Assembly: GCA_946629525.1 (NCBI GenBank)
Contig: CAMOXU010000008.1
Coordinates: forward strand, 1 to 43,724
Source of the DNA: an uncultured Clostridia bacterium
GTDB lineage: Bacteria; Bacillota; Clostridia; Lachnospirales; Lachnospiraceae
Direction of reading: 5' to 3'
Length of the DNA stretch: 43,724 bases
This document shows positions 32,571 through 41,068 of this stretch, in pieces. Every line of letters begins with the position of its first letter. Position 1 is the stretch's first letter. Position numbers and translations under genes: made by a program. The notes under the pieces are model-generated. The model did not search any database. It was not told the origin of the DNA and saw only the letters and a list, made by a program, of their open reading frames with translations.

Positions 32571-32639
32571 GCAGCCGCGCAAATGGGAAGGTGCTCCGCA
32601 CCTTGCGCGGCGCGACAAGAACGCCGAGGCGTTCTTGAA
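32571..32639 (+). repeat. Palindromic repeat family D, copy 2 (trpB leader)
   Basis: Same order as copy 1: GCGC..ATGGGAAGGTGC-TCC-GCACCTTGCGCGGCGCG, then GAACGCC-GA-GGCGTTC and TTGAA. It ends 16 bases before the trpB start. Confidence 0.8.
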
Positions 32640-32655
32640 TATGAGGAAAACATGA

Positions 32656-33843
32656 ATGAATAAAAAAGGAAGATTTGGAATATACGGGGGACAGTATATC
32701 ACAGAGACTCTTATGAACACGCTCGGCGAGCTCGAGACCGCCTATGAGGAGGCAATGAAGGATCCGGTCTTTTCCGGTGAGCTCGCGCGTCTTCTCGCGG
32801 AGTATGCGAACCGGCCGTCCCTCCTCTATTATGCGGAAAAGATGACGAAGGATCTGGGAGGCGCAAAGGTCTACCTGAAGAGGGAGGATCTGAACCACAC
32901 CGGAGCCCATAAGATCAATAACGTGCTCGGGCAGGCACTTCTTGCAAAGCGCATGGGCAAGACGAGGCTGATCGCGGAGACGGGAGCGGGCCAGCACGGA
33001 GTGGCCACCGCTACGGCGGCAGCGCTTTTAGGGCTTGACTGTGATGTTTATATGGGAAGGCTCGATACCGAGAGACAGGCGCTCAATGTCTACCGCATGG
33101 AGCTCCTGGGAGCCCGCGTCCATCCCGTGGACAGCGGCACGGGCACGCTGAAGGATGCTGTCAACGAGGCGATGCGCGAGTGGTCGAGCCGCTGCAGCGA
33201 CACGCATTACTGCCTCGGAAGCGTTATGGGGCCGCATCCGTTCCCGACGATCGTCCGTGATTTTCAGGCGGTGATCTCGAAAGAGGCGAGGGAGCAGATC
33301 CTTCGCCTGGAGGGGAAGCTGCCGAGGGCGGTCCTCGCCTGTGTCGGCGGCGGATCCAACGCGATCGGAATGTTCTACCATTTCATTCCGGACAGCGAGG
33401 TCATGCTCATCGGCTGCGAGGCTGCAGGATACGGTGTCGATACGGACCGCACGGCGGCGACGATGGCGACCGGCAGTCTTGGAATTTTCCACGGAATGAA
33501 GTCGATCTTCTGTCAGAACGAGGAGGGACAGATCGCGCCGGTCTATTCGATCTCCGCAGGCCTCGACTATCCCGGGATCGGGCCGGAGCATGCATGGCTC
33601 GGATCAACGGGCAGGGCGAGCTACGTGCCGGTGACGGACGAGGAGGCTGTCTCGGCGTTCGAGTATCTGGCAAGGACCGAGGGAATCATCTGCGCGATCG
33701 AGAGCGCGCACGCGCTCGCCCATGCGCTGAAGATCGTTCCGAAAATGGACAGGGAGGACAGTGTGATCATCTGCCTGTCCGGACGGGGCGATAAAGATGT
33801 CGCTGCGATCGCGAGATACCGCGGCAGAGAGATCCACGAGTGA
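32656..33843 (+). CDS. trpB: Tryptophan synthase beta chain
   Basis: TrpB condenses indole with serine to give tryptophan, using pyridoxal phosphate. The 395-residue protein has the usual length. The cofactor lysine is K86 in [23 protein letters not shown] follows, then the phosphate-binding VGGGSNAIG and the C-terminal LSGRGDKD. The start ATG at 32656 has GAGGA eight bases upstream; a second ATG four bases earlier is out of frame. It is separated from trpC-trpF by two repeats (C2 and D2) and from trpA by 12 bases. Confidence 0.96.
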   Translation: MNKKGRFGIYGGQYITETLMNTLGELETAYEEAMKDPVFSGELARLLAEYANRPSLLYYAEKMTKDLGGAKVYLKREDLNHTGAHKINNVLGQALLAKRMGKTRLIAETGAGQHGVATATAAALLGLDCDVYMGRLDTERQALNVYRMELLGARVHPVDSGTGTLKDAVNEAMREWSSRCSDTHYCLGSVMGPHPFPTIVRDFQAVISKEAREQILRLEGKLPRAVLACVGGGSNAIGMFYHFIPDSEVMLIGCEAAGYGVDTDRTAATMATGSLGIFHGMKSIFCQNEEGQIAPVYSISAGLDYPGIGPEHAWLGSTGRASYVPVTDEEAVSAFEYLARTEGIICAIESAHALAHALKIVPKMDREDSVIICLSGRGDKDVAAIARYRGREIHE

Positions 33844-33855
33844 GAGGAGAAGGGT

Positions 33856-34680
33856 ATGTCCAAAGTAAAGAATGCGTTTGCGAAGAAAAAGGCTTTTATC
33901 CCATTTATCACCGCGGGCGATCCGGATGCCGCGAGCACGGTCCGCTTTGTGCTGGCAGCGGCCAGGGCGGGGGCGGATCTCATTGAGATCGGAATCCCTT
34001 TCTCAGACCCGACGGCGGAAGGACCGGTCATACAGGAGGCGGATACGAGGGCTCTCTCTGCGGGAATGACCGTGCGCGGGGCTTTCGAGGTCGCGGAGGC
34101 GGTGCGTGCGGAGAATCCGGAGATACCGCTCGCCTTTATGACCTATCTGAATCCGGTCTTTAAGTACCGCGGGGACACGGACGGAAGCATCCCGTACGAG
34201 CCCTTCCTCTCGGAGTGCAGCAGGCTCGGCATTGACGCGCTCATCATTCCGGATCTCCCCTTTGAGGAGCAGGAAGAGATCCTCCCGTATACGGAAAAAT
34301 ACGGTGTGGACCTCGTTTCCATGGTCTCCCCGACTTCGGACGAACGGATCAGGAGGATCGCGGAGAGCGCAAAGGGATTTATCTATGTCGTCTCGTCGAT
34401 GGGCGTCACCGGAGTGAGGAGCAGCTTTCAGTATGAGGCGATCTCGCGCATGATTTCCCTTATCCGGGAGACGAACCCGGAGATCCCGTGCGCGGTCGGG
34501 TTTGGCATCAGCACCCCGGAGCAGGCGGAGAAAATGGCTGCCGTCTCGGACGGGGCGATCGTCGGTTCTGCGATCATCCGGCTGATCCACAGCCACGGGG
34601 AGGACGCGGAACAGGCTGTCTTTGAGTATGTTTCCGGGATGAAAGCTGCGGTCATGAGGGCAGAAGGGTCCCGCGAATGA
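33856..34680 (+). CDS. trpA: Tryptophan synthase alpha chain
   Basis: TrpA cleaves indole-3-glycerol phosphate and channels indole to TrpB. The 274-residue TIM-barrel protein has FITAGDPD, IEIGIPFSDP with catalytic Glu44 (E. coli Glu49), SRLGIDALIIPDLP, VSSMGVTGVR and GFGISTPEQ. The second catalytic acid, Asp60 in E. coli (ADGP), is Glu55 here (AEGP). This may be a lineage variant that keeps activity. AGGAGAAGGG precedes the ATG, 12 bases after trpB. Confidence 0.95.
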   Translation: MSKVKNAFAKKKAFIPFITAGDPDAASTVRFVLAAARAGADLIEIGIPFSDPTAEGPVIQEADTRALSAGMTVRGAFEVAEAVRAENPEIPLAFMTYLNPVFKYRGDTDGSIPYEPFLSECSRLGIDALIIPDLPFEEQEEILPYTEKYGVDLVSMVSPTSDERIRRIAESAKGFIYVVSSMGVTGVRSSFQYEAISRMISLIRETNPEIPCAVGFGISTPEQAEKMAAVSDGAIVGSAIIRLIHSHGEDAEQAVFEYVSGMKAAVMRAEGSRE

Positions 34681-34728
34681 TGAAGGCGTCCCTGTAAAGC
34701 GGCCGGGCGATCTCGTTCTCAGGAGAAA

Positions 34729-34809
34729 CACGGGCTTGAAAAGCCCGTGCACATAAGATCTCACATAAGGATCCCGCCCCGGCAGTGCACGGAGCGGGAT
34801 CCTGTTCCT
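34729..34809 (+). terminator. Tandem hairpins ending the trp operon
   Basis: CACGGGCTT-GAA-AAGCCCGTG (34729-34749) is followed by AGGATCCCGC/GCGGGATCCT (34768-34803) and a short T/C-rich tail. No long T run is seen. The remaining gap to 35146 contains a promoter at 34970 and a small hairpin CCCTG...CAGGG near 35060-35085; nothing else is recognised. Confidence 0.55.
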
Positions 34810-34969
34810 TACTGTCGTGAGATACCGGTGAGTCAGGCATTGTGCGCCTGCGCGTCTGAATACCGGCTGATATGCTTACACCCTGTGGATCTGTCCTTTT
34901 TGGCACCTGTGCATCTTTAATTCCGGCCGTGATGCCTTCGTCCGGTGAGATCCGTACGTTCGCGCAAAG

Positions 34970-34997
34970 TTGCATTAGAAAAGATTTGTGTTATAAT
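34970..34997 (+). promoter_or_regulatory. Promoter for the 442-residue unknown gene
   Basis: -35 TTGCAT (34970-34975), perfect -10 TATAAT (34992-34997) with TGT before it, 16-bp spacing. The leader would be about 140 nt. Confidence 0.65.
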
Positions 34998-35146
34998 CTC
35001 TGTGATATCTCATTCAGCCGGAGCGGACAGGAATCGCATTTTACCACAGTGAGGAGGACCCTGCTCCCATAAGCGGGGACAGGGCTGTATCCTGCTCATC
35101 AGGAACGCAGAAGGAACTGTCCGCAGAACAATATAAGAGGCGATCC

Positions 35147-36475
35147 ATGCGAACTGATTCGGAACGCATCCCGGTCGGAGAGAGCAGCGGCGATGTATAC
35201 TTTGACTATCACGATGCTCTCGTTCAGATCCACATGCTCTTTGAGAGCACGATCCTGACCTACGGATTCAAGGAATACACAATTGAAAATTTTGTAGACA
35301 AGCACTATTTTTCCGATTGGAAGGGCAATGAGAACTGCCGCGACACCGACGAGATGCGTCACGGGATCAATATCGACGGGATCCTCGGAAATGCGGATCC
35401 GTCGAAGAACGAGGTGCTCATATTCCTGCAGTATACCGTGAATATCGCGGAGCTCTTCCGGAGAAGATACAACGAGGAGAAGATCCCCGGGTTTCAGTTC
35501 AACCTGCGCACCTACACGCTCCTTATGTCAAAGGTCCGCGACCTTCTGATCAGGCTCGGATATGAACTGAAGTTCATTCCCTCGAAGGAGGTCCTGTACC
35601 TCATAAGCACCGACGCGGCGACGGACGCGGCGATCGAATCGTCGGAGGAGCAGGTTCGGGATATGATCATCGAGTACAGCTCGTATGCGGTCTCCTGCGA
35701 CCTGTCGCGCAAAAAGACGATTCTTGACTCCCTCGGAACGATCGTGGAGGAATACGACGATAATCAGCAGGGAGATAATATCGAACTCTTCGGCAGCATC
35801 GAGTTCATGCTGAGGAACTTCAACATCCGCAGAGACAATACAGAGGGTGCGAACCGCAATGATTTTGTAGCGGGACTTACGGAGTCCGAGCTCTCGGACT
35901 GGTATGACGAGATCTATCAGCTCCTGCTCCTCCGCATTCTGAAGCACAACAATATAGCGAGAATGGAGAAAATTGACGCTGTCAGAGGTCTGATCTCCAC
36001 ACAGAATGCAGCGGCGGATCTCCTGCAGACGGAGGAAGCTTCCGGAGAAAATGAAAAAGGCGGGGAGCGGCAGGAACCTGAGCGGGGAAATGCGGAGGGG
36101 GAGCAGACCCCTGACCGGCTGAATGCATTTATGCCGGCGGATGAGCCGGGTAAAGGACAGGCGGAAGCCTTCCTCAGGATCAGTGAGATCGAAAGCGCCG
36201 ATCCGGATGAGAAAGATCCGGAAACAGCTTCAGAGGAGAGAAGGATCCTCGGCAAAAGGATCCTGATCGGTGTCATCATTGCAGCCTGCCTTGCAGCTGC
36301 CTTCTTCGGAGCACTGTCCGGACTGACGGATTCCGGAAGCAGGGGGGCGGACAGGGTCCGCACCGAGACTGCGGCGGAGTCGGAGACGAAAGCGGATCCC
36401 GAAAACGCTTCGGAGGAGAAGAGCGGGACTGCTGTTTCAGCGGATACTACGGCAGACGGGAAAAAAGGTTCCTGA
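35147..36475 (+). CDS. Unknown protein with C-terminal membrane anchor
   Basis: No family is recognised with confidence. Residues 1-285 look like a folded, mostly helical soluble domain with conserved-looking segments (FDYHDALVQIHMLFES, DKHYFSDWKGNENC, LLLLRILKHN). A low-complexity acidic linker (about 295-360) leads to one membrane helix (ILIGVIIAACLAAAFFGAL, near 368-386) and a Glu/Ser/Thr-rich tail. There is no N-terminal signal, so the large domain should be cytoplasmic and tail-anchored, with the last 50 residues outside. AGAGGCG stands before the ATG, and a good promoter is at 34970. The YfhO-like gene follows after about 100 bases and may be in the same transcript. Confidence 0.75.
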   Translation: MRTDSERIPVGESSGDVYFDYHDALVQIHMLFESTILTYGFKEYTIENFVDKHYFSDWKGNENCRDTDEMRHGINIDGILGNADPSKNEVLIFLQYTVNIAELFRRRYNEEKIPGFQFNLRTYTLLMSKVRDLLIRLGYELKFIPSKEVLYLISTDAATDAAIESSEEQVRDMIIEYSSYAVSCDLSRKKTILDSLGTIVEEYDDNQQGDNIELFGSIEFMLRNFNIRRDNTEGANRNDFVAGLTESELSDWYDEIYQLLLLRILKHNNIARMEKIDAVRGLISTQNAAADLLQTEEASGENEKGGERQEPERGNAEGEQTPDRLNAFMPADEPGKGQAEAFLRISEIESADPDEKDPETASEERRILGKRILIGVIIAACLAAAFFGALSGLTDSGSRGADRVRTETAAESETKADPENASEEKSGTAVSADTTADGKKGS

Positions 36476-36572
36476 AAAATCTGCGGCAGAACGGGGACAG
36501 AACGAAAGAAGAGGGGGAACGTTCCGGTGAACTGTCAGCACCGGAAGCGGGTTGGATCACAGGGTGAAGGAT

Positions 36573-39017
36573 ATGCAGAAAAAACGGAACATCAATTTAT
36601 ATCTGGCAGCCTTTCTGATCAATCTTGCTGCGGGGCTCATGTCCTTCACATGGACGATCATAGATCAGGGCGGCCTCTTCTCCCTTGCGGGGGATTTTAA
36701 TTCTCAGATCGTCCCTTTCTCCATGATGGCCAACGACGCCATCAGGTCGGGGAATACCGGCTGGGGCTGGTCGATCGACCTGGGTTCCGGTTTTCTGGGA
36801 GGCATGCACTATTATAACCTCGGCAGTCCGAGCTTCTGGGTATCCATGCTCTTCCCGTCAGCGGATTTCATGTATGTTGTCGGCTGGCTCTATGTCTTAA
36901 AGTATGCGGTTGCGGGATTGACTTCCTTCGCGTATATCCGCAGGTATGTAAAGGATCCGTATGCATCCCTCACGGGATGCGTCCTGTATGCATTTTCGGG
37001 CTTTATGGCGACGAATCTGCTCTTTTACATCTTTCACGACGTGGTCGCGCTCTTTCCGCTCATGCTGGTCACGCTGGATGGACTGGTCCTCGAGAAGAGG
37101 AGAGGACCGTTCATATTTGCCGTCTTCGTCAACGCGCTGCTGAACTACTTCTTTATCATCGGCGAGATCCTGTTCCTCGCAGCCTACTATGTGCTCCGGT
37201 TCCTCGTCCCGTACTTTAAGAAGAGGATCGGCATGCTGCCGAATGTCCTCTTTGAGGGCGCTCTCGGATGTCTGCTGGGCTGCTTTTTACTGTTCCCGTC
37301 CTTCCTCTTTACGATCGCGAATCCTCGCGTGAGCTTTGACTACATGGGGTCCAATTCGCTGGTCTTTTCCGGGGAACGGTACCTTTACATTCTGAAGGGC
37401 CTGATCTTTCCGGGAGAGGTCATGTCGCATCAGAGTGCGGTCATTGAGAATAATTTTTCATCCTGCAACGCCTATCTGCCGATGGTCGGGCTGATCCTGG
37501 TCCTCGCCTTCGTCTCGCTGCGGAAGCGGTTCTGGCTCACCAGGATGCTGAAGTTCTGCCTTATCTGCGCGGTCGTACCGTTCTTCAATGCCGCCTACGC
37601 GCTCTTTGCAGGTCTGTACTGCCGCTGGTATTACATGGGGATCCTCATGATGGCGCTTGCTTCCGCCATGGTCATGGAGAGGTGGAACGCTGAAAATGAA
37701 GCCCGTAAGGAGGACCGGCGCCTTATCCGCCGCAGGGAGGCAGTCTATCACGTCGCGCTGAAAAACTATCAGGAGGATGAGACCGGTACTCTTTCCGACC
37801 CGACGCTCAGTCAGGCGGAGGAAGAGCGGATCAGACTTTTTGATCTGACGACTGAGACGAAGCACACGAGAACGCGCAGGGCGATCGGAAGATCCGCAGT
37901 CGTGTGGGGAGCGATCCAGCTCTGCTTTATCCTTTTTCTGGTATTTGTTAAGTGGAGCGATTCGGATCCGAGCAAGATCTACCGGGGAGAACTCTTTGCC
38001 GTCTGGTCTGTCTTTACGCTGGTCGGAACGATCCTCACCTGGCTCTGCTTCTGCCGGATGGAGAACAGGGCGCTCATACTCACTGCCGTCGTCCTTTTTT
38101 CCGTCGCGACAACAGCTTCGGCGATCTTTCTCTATCAGATGGCGCACGGAGAGGATGCGCGCCATCTGAAGGACCGGATCGAGACCTCGGCGGAGATATT
38201 CTGCCATGCGCCGGAGTACCGGTTCGCGAATAAGGAAAATATCGAGATGATCACGCATGCCTATCCTGCGACGTCCAATTTTTCGACGACGGTATCAGGC
38301 TCGATCTTCAGAGTATATGAAGCGCTGGATCAGGAAAGGGATGTGAAGAGTCCGGAACCTCTGGAAGGCTTCCACAATCTGATCTCAGCCCGCTATGACG
38401 TCGAGTTCGAGGAACGTGAGCACGGGGAACCGGTCCAGATCGTCGAAGGGGAATACTACACTTACTATGTCTATGAGGATGAGGGTGTCCCTCCGATCGG
38501 GTTCACCTATGACACATACATGACGCGCTCGGAGTTCGACGCCACGACATCGTCCTTTAAGGCGATCCTCATGCTGAAAACGCTGGTGATCCCGGATGAT
38601 GAGGAGGAGATCGTCTCGGACACGCTCCGCCATTATGATGAGATGAGGGACGGGATCGCGACGACAGAATATCTTCACTCGATCAGCGCGGCTCACATGA
38701 AGGAGTGTTCACAGGATACGAAGGAGACGACAGACAGCTTCGCATCGACGATCTATGCGGACGCCGACAAATACGCATTCTACTCGATCCCGAACGACGA
38801 CGGGTGGACAGCTGAGGTCAACGGCGAAACTGTGGATATTCTGGACATCAACGGGTTCATGGCGGTCCCGGTCAAAGAGGGAGAGAACAGGATTGAGTTT
38901 ACCTATCACACTCCGGGCTTAAGGGCAGGCATTGCCATGTCTGCCGGTGCCCTGCTCATGACATGCCTCTATCTTGTTCTTGTCAGGAGGAAGAGGACGG
39001 AAGAAAGCGCCTCATAA
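36573..39017 (+). CDS. YfhO family multi-pass membrane protein
   Basis: The 814-residue protein is built of many membrane helices: about eleven in residues 10-520, with a charged cytoplasmic loop rich in Arg and Glu near 370-425, then a large domain at about 530-780 and a last helix near 788-806. Early segments DFNSQIVPF and GWSIDLGSGFLGGMHYYNLGSPSFW match the YfhO family, GT-C-type glycosyltransferase-like proteins linked to glycosylation of lipoteichoic acid or other envelope polymers. The FYSIPNDDGWTAEVNG stretch near the end is also characteristic. The donor and acceptor are not known. ATG 36573 is chosen over a TTG seven codons earlier because the AGGGTGAAGG stretch lies just ahead. Confidence 0.85.
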   Translation: MQKKRNINLYLAAFLINLAAGLMSFTWTIIDQGGLFSLAGDFNSQIVPFSMMANDAIRSGNTGWGWSIDLGSGFLGGMHYYNLGSPSFWVSMLFPSADFMYVVGWLYVLKYAVAGLTSFAYIRRYVKDPYASLTGCVLYAFSGFMATNLLFYIFHDVVALFPLMLVTLDGLVLEKRRGPFIFAVFVNALLNYFFIIGEILFLAAYYVLRFLVPYFKKRIGMLPNVLFEGALGCLLGCFLLFPSFLFTIANPRVSFDYMGSNSLVFSGERYLYILKGLIFPGEVMSHQSAVIENNFSSCNAYLPMVGLILVLAFVSLRKRFWLTRMLKFCLICAVVPFFNAAYALFAGLYCRWYYMGILMMALASAMVMERWNAENEARKEDRRLIRRREAVYHVALKNYQEDETGTLSDPTLSQAEEERIRLFDLTTETKHTRTRRAIGRSAVVWGAIQLCFILFLVFVKWSDSDPSKIYRGELFAVWSVFTLVGTILTWLCFCRMENRALILTAVVLFSVATTASAIFLYQMAHGEDARHLKDRIETSAEIFCHAPEYRFANKENIEMITHAYPATSNFSTTVSGSIFRVYEALDQERDVKSPEPLEGFHNLISARYDVEFEEREHGEPVQIVEGEYYTYYVYEDEGVPPIGFTYDTYMTRSEFDATTSSFKAILMLKTLVIPDDEEEIVSDTLRHYDEMRDGIATTEYLHSISAAHMKECSQDTKETTDSFASTIYADADKYAFYSIPNDDGWTAEVNGETVDILDINGFMAVPVKEGENRIEFTYHTPGLRAGIAMSAGALLMTCLYLVLVRRKRTEESAS

Positions 39018-39082
39018 GGAGGAAGCCTCTGACCCGGGGGTTTTCTTATGTTTTCGTGAAGGTACCCGGGCCGGATGAGATG

Positions 39083-39122
39083 AAAAAACTGCCGCAAAAG
39101 ATCCGGAGATCCTTTGTGGCAG
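39083..39122 (-). terminator. Terminator of the acidic orphan gene
   Basis: On the minus strand CTGCC.CAAA.GATC pairs with GATC.TTTG.GGCAG and is followed by six T. It lies 53 bases after the stop of the minus-strand gene at 39175. Confidence 0.7.
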
Positions 39123-39174
39123 CTGCATTTTCCGGTATGCCGGCCTTGCCGGGCGTTCGGATATTCGTCTCTTT

Positions 39175-39609
39175 TTATTCTGTCGGACCTGCGTCAGGAA
39201 GGCTGAAGCTTCCGCTGTCGACAATTTCCTCTGCAGGGTTGTTGTCGTCGACGGCGCTCCCGTACTGCTTTTCCTGGAAATCAATCGCGAAATACGGATC
39301 GGATCCGGTATACTCCATGGCAGCCTCGAGTTCATCTGAACCGGCGATCACTTCCACTGGAAGACCGGCATCCGCGCCTTCTTCCGGTCCAGCGGATAAA
39401 CTGTCGGTGCCGCTCATGGAAGCCCCGTTCCGGGAATGCGGTCCCTCCGGATCGGCATCGTCAAATCTGTGTAAGAATTCGGAATATTCCCGGGTCATAC
39501 GGGAGGGCAGAGGATCGGCCGGGGCATTTTCGGAACGAACGATCTCCTCGCCGGTCACGTCGGCATCAATATCCGGCAGCGGTATAAATTCCTGTTTCAT
39601 TTCTTCCAT
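39175..39609 (-). CDS. Hypothetical acidic 144-residue protein
   Basis: No family is recognised. The product is very acidic, with many Asp, Glu, Ser and Pro, no cysteine, no membrane helix and little hydrophobic core, so it is probably largely disordered. EFIPLPDIDADVTGEEIV near the start and DPYFAIDFQEKQYGSAVDD near the end are the most structured-looking parts. The start is supported by AGGAG six bases before ATG at 39609; the frame is open further upstream without a better site. Its own terminator (39083) and candidate promoter (39768) make a real gene likely. It converges with the YfhO-like gene. Confidence 0.6.
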   Translation of the reverse strand: MEEMKQEFIPLPDIDADVTGEEIVRSENAPADPLPSRMTREYSEFLHRFDDADPEGPHSRNGASMSGTDSLSAGPEEGADAGLPVEVIAGSDELEAAMEYTGSDPYFAIDFQEKQYGSAVDDNNPAEEIVDSGSFSLPDAGPTE

Positions 39610-39767
39610 AGCAACTCCTCTCGTGGTGAATATTTCACAGGTTTCGCGGGATGCCGAACTGTATCCGGCCGGTAAGGCCGCAATATCCTGTGAGATTCCC
39701 GAAAGCATACTGTTCCCGGGGCTGTGCCTGCAGCCGTACGGCAGAGGCTTCGCAAAGGGTTTCTTTA

Positions 39768-39796
39768 ATTTTATCTGATTTTCATCTGAGCCGCAA
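39768..39796 (-). promoter_or_regulatory. Candidate promoter for acidic orphan
   Basis: Minus strand -35 TTGCGG (39791-39796) and -10 TAAAAT (39768-39773), 17-bp spacing. The leader would be about 150 nt and contains GCC...GGC hairpins around 39732-39754. Confidence 0.4.
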
Positions 39797-39841
39797 TAGG
39801 ATACACGAAGCTGCCGTCAGAACGGGACGGCTCATGACTGT

Positions 39842-39928
39842 TATGAGAACCGCTCCGCGAACCTCATAATAATAATACGGCTTGCTACACAAGCCTTTTT
39901 ATCGAAAGCTGCTTCGCGGCTTCCGATA
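39842..39928 (+). repeat. Three-hairpin repeat family A, copy 4 (adh leader)
   Basis: Hairpin 1 TATGAG...CTCATA as in the other copies. Hairpin 2 is GGCTTG-CTACA-CAAGCC followed by TTTTT: the stem sequence differs from GGCCGA/TCGGCC of copy 1, yet both sides changed together. Hairpin 3 is TTATCGAAAGCTGC-TTC-GCGGCTTCCGATAA. It ends 25 bases before the alcohol dehydrogenase start. Confidence 0.88.
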
Positions 39929-39953
39929 AGATTACTTTTTAGGAGGAAAAACC

Positions 39954-41030
39954 ATGAAAGCTCTTGTACTTAACGATATCGCGGATATTAAGCTCTGTGA
40001 GATCCCACGGCCCGAGCCCGGAAGGGGCGAGGTGCTTCTGAAGGTCGAGGCGAGCGGAATCTGCAGCAGCGATTATAACAGGATCTATGTGGACGGCGCA
40101 CACAAGATGCCGCTCATTCCCGGACATGAATTCGTGGGGACTGTCACGGAGATCGGGCCGGGCGTGCGGGAAGAACTTCTGGGCAAACGCGCGGCGGTCT
40201 ATCCGCTGCTCCCGTGCCGCCAGTGCGACGAATGCATGCGGGAGGAATACGAACTGTGCGGATATTATGATTACTTCGGGACCAGACGCAACGGCGGATT
40301 CGCGGAGTATGTCGCGGTCCCGGTCTTTAATCTTGTGATCCTTCCGGAAGAAATGAGCAGCCTCGAGGCCGTCATCTGTGAGCCTGCAGCGGTCTGCAGC
40401 CATGCGGTAAGGCTTTCCGGCCTTCAGCACGGCGACATCGCGGTCGTCATCGGGACGGGAACGATGGCATATCTGACCGCTCTGATCGCGAAGATCCGGG
40501 GCGCGGGGAAAGTGATCGTGATCGGGCACAGCACGGATAAGGTCAAGCGGATCTCCAAAGCGTGCGATCATGTCGTCAATGCCAAAATATGGGATCCGGA
40601 GGAGGCTGTCCATACCCTGACAGTAGGACACATGGCGGACGTCGTCTATGAATGCGTCGGCAGCTCCGAGGCTTTGTCATATGCGATCGCGGTGTCCGGC
40701 GAGCAGACAAGGATCATTGCGGTCGGGGAGCCGGATGACGACATCGTGATCGGGCAGAATCTGTACTGGAAGCTGCTCAGAAAAGAGATCGTGGTCAGAG
40801 GACTGTGGAATTCAGGGTATAACTCCGGGAAGAATGACTGGACAAGAGTCATCTCCTATATAACGGAAGGACTGATCGATCCGGCGGAGATCGTAACGAA
40901 CGTCTATCCGCTGGAGAAGTTTGAGGAAGCCCTGGGCATGCTCCGGGGAGAGGAAGATCATATGAAAGTCGTATTTTCCTTCCCGGAATCGGAAAAGGAA
41001 GCGCCGGAAGCGCCGGCGGATAACGGATAA
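39954..41030 (+). CDS. Zinc-dependent medium-chain alcohol/polyol dehydrogenase
   Basis: The 358-residue protein belongs to the zinc MDR family, closest in look to galactitol-1-phosphate or other polyol dehydrogenases. Catalytic zinc ligands are visible in SGICSSD, GHEFVG and CEPAAV; structural-zinc cysteines are in CRQCDECMREEYELC. The NAD(P)-binding part has AVVIGTGTMAYLTALIAK, a version of GxGxxG with Thr and Met (GTGTMA). The polyol substrate cannot be told. A short tail of Glu, Ala and Pro ends the protein. AGGAGG lies about 11 bases before the ATG, behind repeat A4. No transporter or kinase gene is nearby to give a pathway. Confidence 0.88.
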   Translation: MKALVLNDIADIKLCEIPRPEPGRGEVLLKVEASGICSSDYNRIYVDGAHKMPLIPGHEFVGTVTEIGPGVREELLGKRAAVYPLLPCRQCDECMREEYELCGYYDYFGTRRNGGFAEYVAVPVFNLVILPEEMSSLEAVICEPAAVCSHAVRLSGLQHGDIAVVIGTGTMAYLTALIAKIRGAGKVIVIGHSTDKVKRISKACDHVVNAKIWDPEEAVHTLTVGHMADVVYECVGSSEALSYAIAVSGEQTRIIAVGEPDDDIVIGQNLYWKLLRKEIVVRGLWNSGYNSGKNDWTRVISYITEGLIDPAEIVTNVYPLEKFEEALGMLRGEEDHMKVVFSFPESEKEAPEAPADNG

Positions 41031-41031
41031 C

Positions 41032-41068
41032 AAAAAGAAAGGACAGCAGGAATCAGTTCCTGCTGTCC
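41032..41068 (-). terminator. Terminator overlapping the small-ORF stop
   Basis: GGACAGCAGGAA (41041-41052) and TTCCTGCTGTCC (41057-41068) form a perfect 12-bp stem with a 4-base loop. The T-rich tail is on the minus strand (TTTCTTTTTG), so it ends the small minus-strand gene. The stop codon TGA of that gene is in the loop. Confidence 0.75.

Noticed and set aside
35147-36475. Abortive-infection or phage-defence protein
   Set aside because: The helical domain gave a faint impression of defence-type proteins, but no motif supports it and there are no defence or mobile genes around it.
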